Shown piece by piece: positions 16,943 to 22,909 of a DNA stretch of 22,909 bases. Where the stretch lies: assembly GCA_038223055.1 (NCBI GenBank), contig JBBRHF010000057.1, forward strand, positions 1 to 22,909, given 5' to 3'. This DNA is from JBBRHF01 sp038223055. Its GTDB lineage: Bacteria > Actinomycetota > Actinomycetes > JACCUZ01. Each line of letters opens with the position of its first letter. Within the stretch, counting starts at the first letter, position 1. Under the pieces are notes generated by a model, which had not been told where the DNA came from, did no database searches, and saw only the letters and a list, made by a program, of their open reading frames with translations. A program made the translations under genes and the position numbers.

Positions 16943-19225
16943 GTGAAGAACCTGCGACGACCCGCTGCTTGGCGCTACCTCGCTACCGCCGCCGCGGCGG
17001 CGCTTGCCCTGACCCTGTCGCCCACCGGCGCACAGGCGTCGATCGCGCCGCCCACCGGCCTCGCGCCCAACGACGTCAGCGGCGCCATGCTCAAGAACCT
17101 GGAGCTGGGGTGGAGTGGTGTCGTCGGCGCGACGTCGTACGACGTCCAGGTCACCGAGGACGAGTCGTTCGAGGGCACCCTGCTCTCCACCAGCACCCCG
17201 ACGACGCACTGGGCCCTTCCCGTCAGCCTGCCGCGCAACAGCTACGTCTGGCGAGTTCGTGCGCAGACCGCCGACGGAGCCGGGTCGTGGAGCGAGACCG
17301 GCAACTTCACCCGAGGCTGGGACCGGTCGACGGCTCCGGGCAACCCGCACCTGGTCACCTCGGCCGGCTCGACGACGGACTCCTCCTTCGTGATGCTGCC
17401 CGGCGGCGAACTCCCCGCCTTCACCTGGAACCCGATGCTGGGTGCCTCGTTCTACGAGCTCGAGGTCAGCTCGGTTCCCTTCACCAGCAGCGACCCGGCC
17501 TACAGCGGCACTGCGGACGACTTCCGCTTCACCTGCTACACCCAGCGCACCTGGTTCGCGCCCTACGGCGTCGTGGCCGGCGTCTCGGACGCCCCGGGTG
17601 ACGAGGCCAAGTGCAGCCTGACGATGAGCGGTGACGAGCCGCCGGCCGACAACAAGATCGGCGACCAGTACCACAACGGCGTCACCTACTACTGGCGGGT
17701 CCGCGGCCGGGACGGCAGCGCCACGCCGGGCACCACGCCGTTCACCGCCCCTGCCCTGTCCTGCACCGGCGTCTGGCCGACCACCGGCGGCACGGGGACC
17801 GAACTCGGCGTCACCTTCAAGATCCCCTCGACGCCGCCGAAGTTCCGCGACGCCCCCGAGTGCAGCCAGTGGAGCAACGGCGGGTCCTTCGGGGTCACCG
17901 CGGTCGCCTCGCCGGCCGTCGCCACCCCTCCGGGCAGCCTGCTCGCACAGCCCACGGCGGGTGACCCTGCCGCGGCACGGGTCGCACTGACCGGCACGCC
18001 GGTCCTGCGCTGGCGCCCGGTCCTGGGCAGCGCTTACTACCGCGTCCACCTGTCGCGGACCTCGGACTTCACCGACAGCGACATCGTCTACGAGACCCAC
18101 GCAACCAGCCTGAGCCCGGCGTCGTCCTTCGCGGACCGCAGCGGACCGACCTACTGGACGGTCCAAGCCTGCGGCGCTCTGCGATGCAGCCCAGCGGCGC
18201 CATCCCGCATCTTCACGAAGGCATCGACCAATAAGGTCCGGACCGGCGCCGTGACCACCGCTGGGAACGAGACGACGCTCAACTGGTTCACACAGTGGAT
18301 TCCGGCAGGACCCAGCCCAGCATCGCCGGTGCCGTCCGACGACCAGGCCTCGTCCTACCAGCTCCAGGTGGACACCTTGACCGGTGACTGGAGCGCTCCG
18401 CCCGTGGACATCAAGGTCGACAACCTGGGATCGGACCCCGTCTCGACCTACTCGCGGATCGCCACTACCAGCCTGCCGGACCGCTACGTGTGGCGCGTCC
18501 GGGCGCTCGACGAGAGCGGTCGTGGCTGGGCATGGGCCTACTCGGCGCCCTTTGGCCGGGTCACGTCGGCGGACGGCCTCGGCCTCGGGTCTCCGGTCAC
18601 GGTGACGTTCACCAGCCCGGTGAAGGGCGTCGAATCCGGAGCGTCGATCCTGGACTCGGCCGGGCATCGCGTTTCGGGGACCTTCGACCAGCAGAACACG
18701 ACTACGTGGACGTTCGCCGCGACCAAGGGCTGGCTCGCGGGCGAGTCCTACCACCTCAGTCTGTCCGGTGTCACCGACAAGACTGGGCGTGGCGTGCGGG
18801 TCATCCCCGACCGGGTCAAGGTTTCCCAGTTCGTCGACAGCGGGAGCGCCCAACTCGTCAAGACCAAGGGTGACTACGCGTGGGCCACCAAGTCCGCCTC
18901 AGACGCGTCGAACCGGTCGTTCGTCCGGACCTCCGACAAGCCGAAGACGGCCCGCGTCTCCCGCGCGACCACCAAGGTCATGGGCCGGTACGTCGATGTC
19001 TACGCCTGCAAGAGCCCACGCTCGGGCCGGGCCGCGATCGTCGTTGACCACAAGCTGGTGGGTGTGGTCGACCTCTACCGCACCTACAGCAGTTGCGGAC
19101 TGGTCTGGAAGAGCCCGAAGGCGCTCGCGAGCAAGGCCCACACGGTGACCGTCCAGACGATGAAGTCCAAGCGCGCCAAGGCAAAGGGCTATGACCTCAA
19201 CCTGGACGGGATCGGCGTGCGCTGA
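16943..19225 (+). CDS. secreted multi-domain protein with Fn3-like modules and C-terminal beta-sandwich domain
   Basis: No specific family name can be given. The 760-residue product starts with a signal peptide: MKNLRRPAAWRYLA, an Ala/Leu core, and a likely AQA cleavage site at residue 32. Four Fn3-like modules follow (about 50-125, 155-320, 350-428 and 445-540), each with W...GA.SY.(V/L)QV and Y.WRVRA motifs; module 2 carries a large insertion. Residues 549-617 resemble an SbsA/Big-type Ig domain (SPVTVTFTSPV). The last 105 residues repeat the theme VDLYRTY.SCG...HTV...LDGIGVR of secreted carbohydrate-binding-like sandwiches. Eight cysteines after the signal peptide suggest disulfides. No LPXTG or membrane anchor, so release into the medium or non-covalent wall binding is expected. 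GTG at 16943 is chosen for GGAGGA five bases upstream; ATGs at 16931 and 16913 are alternatives. No convincing promoter was seen in 16796-16942. Confidence 0.88.
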   Translation: MKNLRRPAAWRYLATAAAAALALTLSPTGAQASIAPPTGLAPNDVSGAMLKNLELGWSGVVGATSYDVQVTEDESFEGTLLSTSTPTTHWALPVSLPRNSYVWRVRAQTADGAGSWSETGNFTRGWDRSTAPGNPHLVTSAGSTTDSSFVMLPGGELPAFTWNPMLGASFYELEVSSVPFTSSDPAYSGTADDFRFTCYTQRTWFAPYGVVAGVSDAPGDEAKCSLTMSGDEPPADNKIGDQYHNGVTYYWRVRGRDGSATPGTTPFTAPALSCTGVWPTTGGTGTELGVTFKIPSTPPKFRDAPECSQWSNGGSFGVTAVASPAVATPPGSLLAQPTAGDPAAARVALTGTPVLRWRPVLGSAYYRVHLSRTSDFTDSDIVYETHATSLSPASSFADRSGPTYWTVQACGALRCSPAAPSRIFTKASTNKVRTGAVTTAGNETTLNWFTQWIPAGPSPASPVPSDDQASSYQLQVDTLTGDWSAPPVDIKVDNLGSDPVSTYSRIATTSLPDRYVWRVRALDESGRGWAWAYSAPFGRVTSADGLGLGSPVTVTFTSPVKGVESGASILDSAGHRVSGTFDQQNTTTWTFAATKGWLAGESYHLSLSGVTDKTGRGVRVIPDRVKVSQFVDSGSAQLVKTKGDYAWATKSASDASNRSFVRTSDKPKTARVSRATTKVMGRYVDVYACKSPRSGRAAIVVDHKLVGVVDLYRTYSSCGLVWKSPKALASKAHTVTVQTMKSKRAKAKGYDLNLDGIGVR

Positions 19226-19261
19226 CCAGTCACCCGGCCACACCGGCGGCTCCAGTGCCCT

Positions 19262-19436
19262 TTGCCAGACTCTGAGGTCCTGGACCTCTACCGGTCCTAC
19301 AGCGGCTGCGGCACGGTCTGGAAGAACTCGAAGACGCTGTCCAACGCTCAGCACATTGCTCCTCGTGGTCCTGCCCAGCAAGGCGAAGAAGTCCCACGGC
19401 GGCTACGTCGGCGTGGACGCGATCAGCGTCCGCTAA
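19262..19436 (+). pseudogene. frameshifted duplicate of the C-terminal domain of the preceding secreted protein
   Basis: The stretch encodes EVLDLYRSYSGCGTVWKNSKTL in one frame, then switches near 19355-19370 to a second frame with VLPSKAKKSHGGYVGVDAISVR and a stop at 19436. These align in order with VVDLYRTYSSCGLVWKSPKAL and MKSKRAKAKGYDLNLDGIGVR at the end of the intact gene. Only the last 55 or so residues are represented. No start codon with a ribosome site is present. The DNA copies are clearly related but diverged, so this is an old partial duplication or the tail of a deleted paralogue. Confidence 0.8.
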
Positions 19437-19443
19437 CCGGCAT

Positions 19444-19491
19444 CGCGCACGAGCCCACCTCCCGATCTTCTGGGACGTAGGCTCGTGCGCG
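19444..19491. terminator. strong 12-bp perfect inverted repeat, probable bidirectional terminator
   Basis: CGCGCACGAGCC (19444-19455) is matched perfectly by GGCTCGTGCGCG (19480-19491); inside the 24-base loop CCC can pair with GGG. It lies eight bases after the stop of the duplicated tail, between a rightward and a leftward unit. No T-run follows on either side. It most likely ends transcription of the secreted-protein locus. Confidence 0.65.
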
Positions 19492-19624
19492 GGACCGGCC
19501 AACGGGCGAAGGTGACCCGCCGCCCAGATCTGGGTTCAGCACCGAGTCCTCGCCGTGTTGTCGCTGTCACCCTCCTTTACCGAGCCGCGGCCCAATCGGT
19601 CACGCCCCAACCCGCCCGCCTCAA

Positions 19625-19673
19625 TGATCGTGAAACTTTCGAGCGATAGGCGCACGCATTTGTTTCGCGATCA
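19625..19673. repeat. imperfect 12-bp inverted repeat, unassigned
   Basis: TGATCGTGAAAC (19625-19636) and GTTTCGCGATCA (19662-19673) are reverse complements except for one base and flank a 25-base loop. The stretch from 19492 to 19714 otherwise holds no gene that I can support. The element is less GC-rich than its surroundings and could be a small palindromic mobile element, a regulator site or part of a terminator. Confidence 0.5.
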
Positions 19674-19699
19674 CCGACGGAGCCAGCGGACACCCGTTC

Positions 19700-19716
19700 G
19701 ATCGGCGTGACCGATC
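19700..19716 (-). terminator. short hairpin at the end of the ABC transporter gene
   Basis: GATCGG-CGTGA-CCGATC is a perfect 6-bp stem with a 5-base loop that overlaps the stop codon of the transporter gene. A weak terminator candidate without a U-run. Confidence 0.3.
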
Positions 19717-21508
19717 ACCCGGTCTCCGCACGGCGCACCGACTGCCCCCGTGCCCGGCGTACGGCGGGGTCCCCGGTCTCGAACAGCCGGGCGGTCGGGC
19801 CGTCGCCGGACAGCAGCGACCACGGCGAGCCGACCTCGACGACGCGGCCCTTGTGCAGGCACCAGACGACGTCGGCGCGTTCGACCAGTTCGCGGCGGTG
19901 GGTGACGACCAGGGCGGTTCCGGGGTGGTCGGCGATCACCCGGTCGACCATGTCGGCGGCGGCGCGGTCCAGGTGGGCCTCCGCCTCATCCAGGATCAGC
20001 AGCCCCGGATTGCCGAGGGCCGCGCGAGCAACGGTGAGCCGGGCCCGTTGGCCGGCGGAGAGCCGCGAGCCCCCGTCGCCGACCTCGGTCTGCCACCCCT
20101 TGGGCAGCGCGGCGACGAGTTCGTCCAGCCCGCACAGTGCCGTGACGCGGGCGAGCTCCGCCTTGCTGGCGCGGGGCTGGCGATAGAGCACGTTGCGTTC
20201 AATGGTGCCGCGCAGCAAGGGCAGGTCGGGTCCGGCGATGCCGATCGCGGCGCGCACCGAGGCAAGCTTGTGCTCGCGCAGATCCTGGCCGTCCAGGCGG
20301 ACCCGGCCCTGCTCGGGGTCCAGCAGCCGGGCGGCGAGCGCGACCAGGGTGCTCTTGCCGGCGCCGTTTCCACCCACGATGGCGACCGTCTGGCCGGGTT
20401 CGGCCGCAAGGGTGACCCCGGCCAGCGCGTCGCCCAGGCCGAGGCCGTCGAGCTCCAGGCGTCCCGGTCCGACGGTCAGCTCAGGGAGTCCGGGCTCGTC
20501 GGGCAGCTTCGGCAGGGCCAGGAACCGGCGGGCCGCGTCGCGGGCGACCTTGGCTCCGGCGGCGTACTCCGCCACCCGTCCCAGGTCACGCAGGTGACCG
20601 GTGAGCATTCCCACGACGGCGACGGCCCCGACCACGGTTCCCGTGGAGGTGCGCCCCGCCTGGACCTGGAGGGCGCCGACGAGCACGACCGCGACCGTGG
20701 TCATCCCGGCCGTTCCCTCGGCGACCGCACGGGTCAGTCCGGAGGCCCGGGCCCGGTCGATCATGGCTTCGGAGACCTTCTGGCTGAGCTTGCCGATGCG
20801 GCGGTGCTCGCGTCGTTCCTGTCCCGCGGCCTGCAGCACCCCGATGTGAGTGAGGCGCTCGGTGACCTCACCGGTGAGCTTCGCGCGCCGGTTGCGGGCC
20901 AGCCGCGAGGACGCCGTGAGGCGGGGGCTGGTCCGCCAGGTCGCGAGGGCCCCCAGCGCGAGGATCGCCGCCACCGCCAGACCGATCCCCGCGTCCATGA
21001 CGGTCAACGCGGCGACCGCGAGGGTGAGGGCGATGCCGGCGACGATCAGCTGGGCCAGGCCGAGGCTCACCCAGCTGCGCAGGGCCGTGAGGTCACCGAC
21101 GAACTTGAGCAGCATGTTGCCGCGGTTGCGCTGTCCCAGCAGGCGCGCCGGCACCTTGGTGAGGTGGTCGAACAGATCGGCGCGGACCTGGGTGACGTAG
21201 TGCTGGCCCAATCGCTCGGCCGCCACCCGCTCGGCGGCCCGCATTCCAGCTGCCAGGGAGACGGCGCCGACCAGACCGACCGCGTACGTCGCGATGAGCC
21301 CTGCTCCGGCAGGTGCCGTGCTCCTGACCAGCGTGTGATAGGCGGATCGGACCAGCAGTGCGGTGCCGATCGACCCAACTGCCTGCCCGACACCGACGGC
21401 GACAAGCCAGGCGAGCAGTGGCAGCCTGGCGCGGGTCAGGACCGGGGCAAGCGGGGTGGGGGACTCCTGCGGGGATGCCTCGAGACGTCGCTGGAGCACC
21501 ATGGTCAT
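19715..21508 (-). CDS. type I ABC exporter half-transporter (fused permease and ATPase), Q-loop Gln replaced
   Basis: A 597-residue membrane protein with a six-helix exporter domain (helices within roughly residues 30-310; for example LPLLAWLVAVGVGQAVGSIG and LIVAGIALTLAVAALTVM) and a C-terminal ATPase: Walker A GGNGAGKST, signature RLSAGQRARLTVARA, Walker B LLILDEAEAHLD with catalytic Glu, and H-switch VVTHR. The Q-loop reads IGIAGPDLPLLRGTI, with Pro where the glutamine of VSQD-type loops normally stands. Substrate is unknown. ATG at 21508 overlaps the stop of the upstream P-loop gene as ATGA, so the two products are probably made together. It may act as a homodimer, since no second half-transporter is near. 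Confidence 0.88.
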   Translation of the reverse strand: MTMVLQRRLEASPQESPTPLAPVLTRARLPLLAWLVAVGVGQAVGSIGTALLVRSAYHTLVRSTAPAGAGLIATYAVGLVGAVSLAAGMRAAERVAAERLGQHYVTQVRADLFDHLTKVPARLLGQRNRGNMLLKFVGDLTALRSWVSLGLAQLIVAGIALTLAVAALTVMDAGIGLAVAAILALGALATWRTSPRLTASSRLARNRRAKLTGEVTERLTHIGVLQAAGQERREHRRIGKLSQKVSEAMIDRARASGLTRAVAEGTAGMTTVAVVLVGALQVQAGRTSTGTVVGAVAVVGMLTGHLRDLGRVAEYAAGAKVARDAARRFLALPKLPDEPGLPELTVGPGRLELDGLGLGDALAGVTLAAEPGQTVAIVGGNGAGKSTLVALAARLLDPEQGRVRLDGQDLREHKLASVRAAIGIAGPDLPLLRGTIERNVLYRQPRASKAELARVTALCGLDELVAALPKGWQTEVGDGGSRLSAGQRARLTVARAALGNPGLLILDEAEAHLDRAAADMVDRVIADHPGTALVVTHRRELVERADVVWCLHKGRVVEVGSPWSLLSGDGPTARLFETGDPAVRRARGQSVRRAETG

Positions 21509-22632
21509 GCAGTATTCCCGACAGCCGAAGGGGTGCGGCTGGCCAGCAGGCTTCGGTAGAGCGCGCCCGCGGCGTGGGGGTCCGACAGCCGCTCCAGGCC
21601 CCAGACCGCGCTCCCGGTGGCCACCTCGGCTTCACGTGCCGCCAGCGGCGAGGACGACAGCACTCCGGACACCGCGATCGGAGCCAGGTCCCGATCGCGC
21701 AGCCAGGTGACACCTGCACTCGCACCCAGGGCATCGCAGGAGGCGAACAGGATCGCGTCGACCCGCTCGGCGAACACGGGATCGACGAGCAGGCCCGCAG
21801 TCTCCTTCTGGAACACCCCGTCGGCGATTTCGAGCACGACGACCTGGCAGCCGTCGGCGGCCAGCCGGTCGGTCAGGCCGGTGAAGACGTCGCGGACCGC
21901 GTCGGACCCGAGGAGGTGGGTGCTGGGGTGCCCGGCGTTGGTGAAGTCATAGACCGGGTAGGCGCCGGCGTCGGACAGCAGCCACACGTCCCCGCCTGCG
22001 CCGGTCCCGGTTGTCTTGGCTGCGCCGACATTGATCCCAGCTCGGCTCAGCCCGCGAACCAGGTGTGCGGCGGTGGTGGTCTTGCCGCTGTTCATGCTCG
22101 CGCCAACCACCGCGATGGTCACCGGCCGGTCCAGGCCGGCGATCGGCGTCGAGGGGAGAGCACCGGACTGCAGGTTCACCCGGTTCCCGGCGGCGTCGGC
22201 CAGCAGCCCGATCGGCTCCAGGCCGGTCGCCGCCTGCATCTTGGCGTGCGCCGAGGTCACCCGGCCGGCGATGCCGCCGGCGGCGACGAGTTCGCACGGG
22301 CCGAGGTCATCGGGCAGCACCGCCTCGAACTGGTCGGGGGCATAGCGGGTGCCGTAGACCACGACGATCTCGTCGCCCAGGAACATCGACGCGCGACGGC
22401 CGTGCTCGAGCTCGATCTTGGCGTGCTGGCCGATCACGGCGACGCGGGCCAGGACGAGATCCCCGACCCGCGGGGCGACCCCGGTCAGCAACTGCGTCGC
22501 GGCCTGCAGGTAGACGTGACGCGTGGTGTAGGCGGCCTTGGCCTGCCGCAGCCGGGACGGCGTCACCGGCACATACCGAGGCGAGAGGTCCAGCGCAGAA
22601 CTGGTACGAAGCGGCGTGCGGGTCATGGTCAT
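21505..22632 (-). CDS. unnamed P-loop NTPase coupled to the ABC exporter
   Basis: Function unknown. Of the 375 residues, 1-165 form an N-terminal domain with a probable small beta barrel (GDLVLARVAVIGQHAKIEL, then FLGDEIVVVYGTRYAPDQFEA). Residues 171-330 form a P-loop domain of the MobB/dethiobiotin-synthetase-like class: VTIAVVGASMNSGKTTTAAH (Walker A 177-186), AAKTTGTGAGGD, YDFTNAGHPST, and VVVLEIADG as Walker B-like strand. DUF1611-type proteins share some of this layout (DFTxAGxPST), but I cannot assign the family firmly. The ATG at 22632 is chosen for GGGAG six bases upstream; an in-frame start ten codons earlier has none. No signal peptide or membrane segment, so cytosolic. Four-base overlap with the transporter gene implies a shared task, for example ATP-dependent modification or energising of the exported compound; this is inference. 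Confidence 0.75.
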   Translation of the reverse strand: MTMTRTPLRTSSALDLSPRYVPVTPSRLRQAKAAYTTRHVYLQAATQLLTGVAPRVGDLVLARVAVIGQHAKIELEHGRRASMFLGDEIVVVYGTRYAPDQFEAVLPDDLGPCELVAAGGIAGRVTSAHAKMQAATGLEPIGLLADAAGNRVNLQSGALPSTPIAGLDRPVTIAVVGASMNSGKTTTAAHLVRGLSRAGINVGAAKTTGTGAGGDVWLLSDAGAYPVYDFTNAGHPSTHLLGSDAVRDVFTGLTDRLAADGCQVVVLEIADGVFQKETAGLLVDPVFAERVDAILFASCDALGASAGVTWLRDRDLAPIAVSGVLSSSPLAAREAEVATGSAVWGLERLSDPHAAGALYRSLLASRTPSAVGNTA

Positions 22633-22764
22633 GACGTCTCCCAGTGGGCGATCCGGCGGCATTCGCAGTCCGGTCAGGCGGGTGCGCCACGCGGCGTGGC
22701 GGCAGGGATCAGGCTGGGCGGGCGATGCCTAACGGGGCACTAATGTCCGGGTGGCTCCGTCAGT

Positions 22765-22786
22765 GTTCACCTGGCGTTCACCCGGC
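22765..22786 (+). promoter_or_regulatory. PHO-box-like 11-bp direct repeat
   Basis: GTTCACCTGGC (22765-22775) is followed directly by GTTCACCCGGC (22776-22786), 10 of 11 bases identical. This is the architecture and nearly the sequence of Streptomyces PhoP sites, two 11-base units beginning GTTCACC. It lies 133 bases upstream of the P-loop gene start (minus strand) and 100 bases before the possible plus-strand gene at the right edge, so either could be the target. Confidence 0.5.
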
Positions 22787-22836
22787 TGACGAACCGATGG
22801 ATAGGCGCCAGGGATCGATCGCCGGGACCAACACGA

Positions 22837-22857
22837 TGTAGCATCAACGGTGCTACA
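22837..22857. promoter_or_regulatory. operator-like inverted repeat
   Basis: TGTAGCA and TGCTACA form a perfect 7-bp inverted repeat with a 7-base centre. TACAGT (22854-22859) on the plus strand may be a -10 overlapping its right half. Such sites are common upstream of autoregulated toxin-antitoxin operons and small regulators. Confidence 0.5.
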
Positions 22858-22877
22858 GTCACCGACACGGAGCGTAT

Positions 22878-22895
22878 CGGAGTTCGTGAACTCCG
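22878..22895. repeat. 18-bp palindrome at the right edge
   Basis: CGGAGTTC-GT-GAACTCCG is a perfect 8-bp inverted repeat. It encloses the candidate GTG start at 22886, so it could be a second operator or an RNA hairpin covering the start. Confidence 0.55.
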
Positions 22896-22909
22896 TACGT
22901 TTGGCCACC
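22886..22909 (+). CDS. possible N-terminus of a ribbon-helix-helix antitoxin, cut by window edge
   Basis: From GTG at 22886 the eight codons to the edge read MNSVRLAT, which resembles the opening beta strand of ribbon-helix-helix antitoxins and repressors. GGAG lies only three bases before the GTG, closer than ideal. The upstream operator-like repeat and -10 candidate support a gene start in this place. Eight codons are too few to be sure; chance is a real alternative. Confidence 0.3.

Noticed and set aside
16796..18853. Minus-strand open frame of about 686 codons continuing upstream of the peptidase gene
   Set aside because: It lies antisense to the secreted-protein gene, is in phase with the GC-rich codon pattern of that gene, and its translation is low-complexity Arg/Gly/Ala without domains. 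The plus-strand product has a signal peptide and clear modules.
19230..19502. Minus-strand open frame of 90 codons across the duplicated tail and hairpin
   Set aside because: Runs through the strong inverted repeat, has no ribosome site, and its sequence is the antisense of the decayed tail.
22799..22840. Short plus-strand frame of 14 codons beginning ATGGATAGG
   Set aside because: No ribosome site, ends inside the operator-like repeat, and has no recognisable features.

Overview
The window is high-GC actinobacterial chromosome. This rests on gene content and order (pyr cluster, mihF, gmk, rpoZ, coaBC, metK; bldD, nusB, efp, Xaa-Pro peptidase), frequent GTG/TTG starts, and the presence of mIHF and BldD, both actinobacterial hallmarks. 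Genus is not determinable. A class IB dihydroorotate dehydrogenase pair (PyrD plus PyrK) and an E. coli-type PyrF differ from the arrangement I know from Mycobacterium and Streptomyces and would fit a Nocardioides/Propionibacteriales-like lineage; that is inference only.

Layout, read from right to left for the minus-strand operons. From 13.6 kb down to 3.8 kb runs an uninterrupted pyrimidine operon, pyrR-pyrB-pyrC-carA-carB-pyrK-pyrD-pyrF. Every junction overlaps by 1 to 8 bases, so all steps from bicarbonate/glutamine to UMP except PyrE are translated in a coupled chain. Its leader carries a PyrR-binding RNA hairpin whose outer stem covers the Shine-Dalgarno of pyrR, pointing to feedback by translational repression. 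A second minus-strand group follows (mihF-gmk-rpoZ-coaBC-metK, with metK cut by the left edge) behind its own candidate promoter.

Divergent from pyrR is bldD on the plus strand, with a good promoter and three BldD-box-like sites in its promoter/leader, suggesting autoregulation. Convergent with bldD lies a truncated PIN-domain remnant, then the minus-strand group peptidase-efp-nusB.

The aro genes that often adjoin the peptidase-efp-nusB group are absent. Instead 16.8-22.9 kb looks accessory: a secreted multi-module (Fn3-like) protein, a frameshifted duplicate of its C-terminal tail, a strong hairpin and a second inverted repeat, then a two-gene unit (an unnamed P-loop protein followed by a type I ABC exporter half-transporter). 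Upstream of that unit are a PHO-box-like direct repeat, an operator-like inverted repeat, and what may be the first codons of a small ribbon-helix-helix antitoxin at the right edge. No tRNA, rRNA, CRISPR array or intact insertion sequence was seen.
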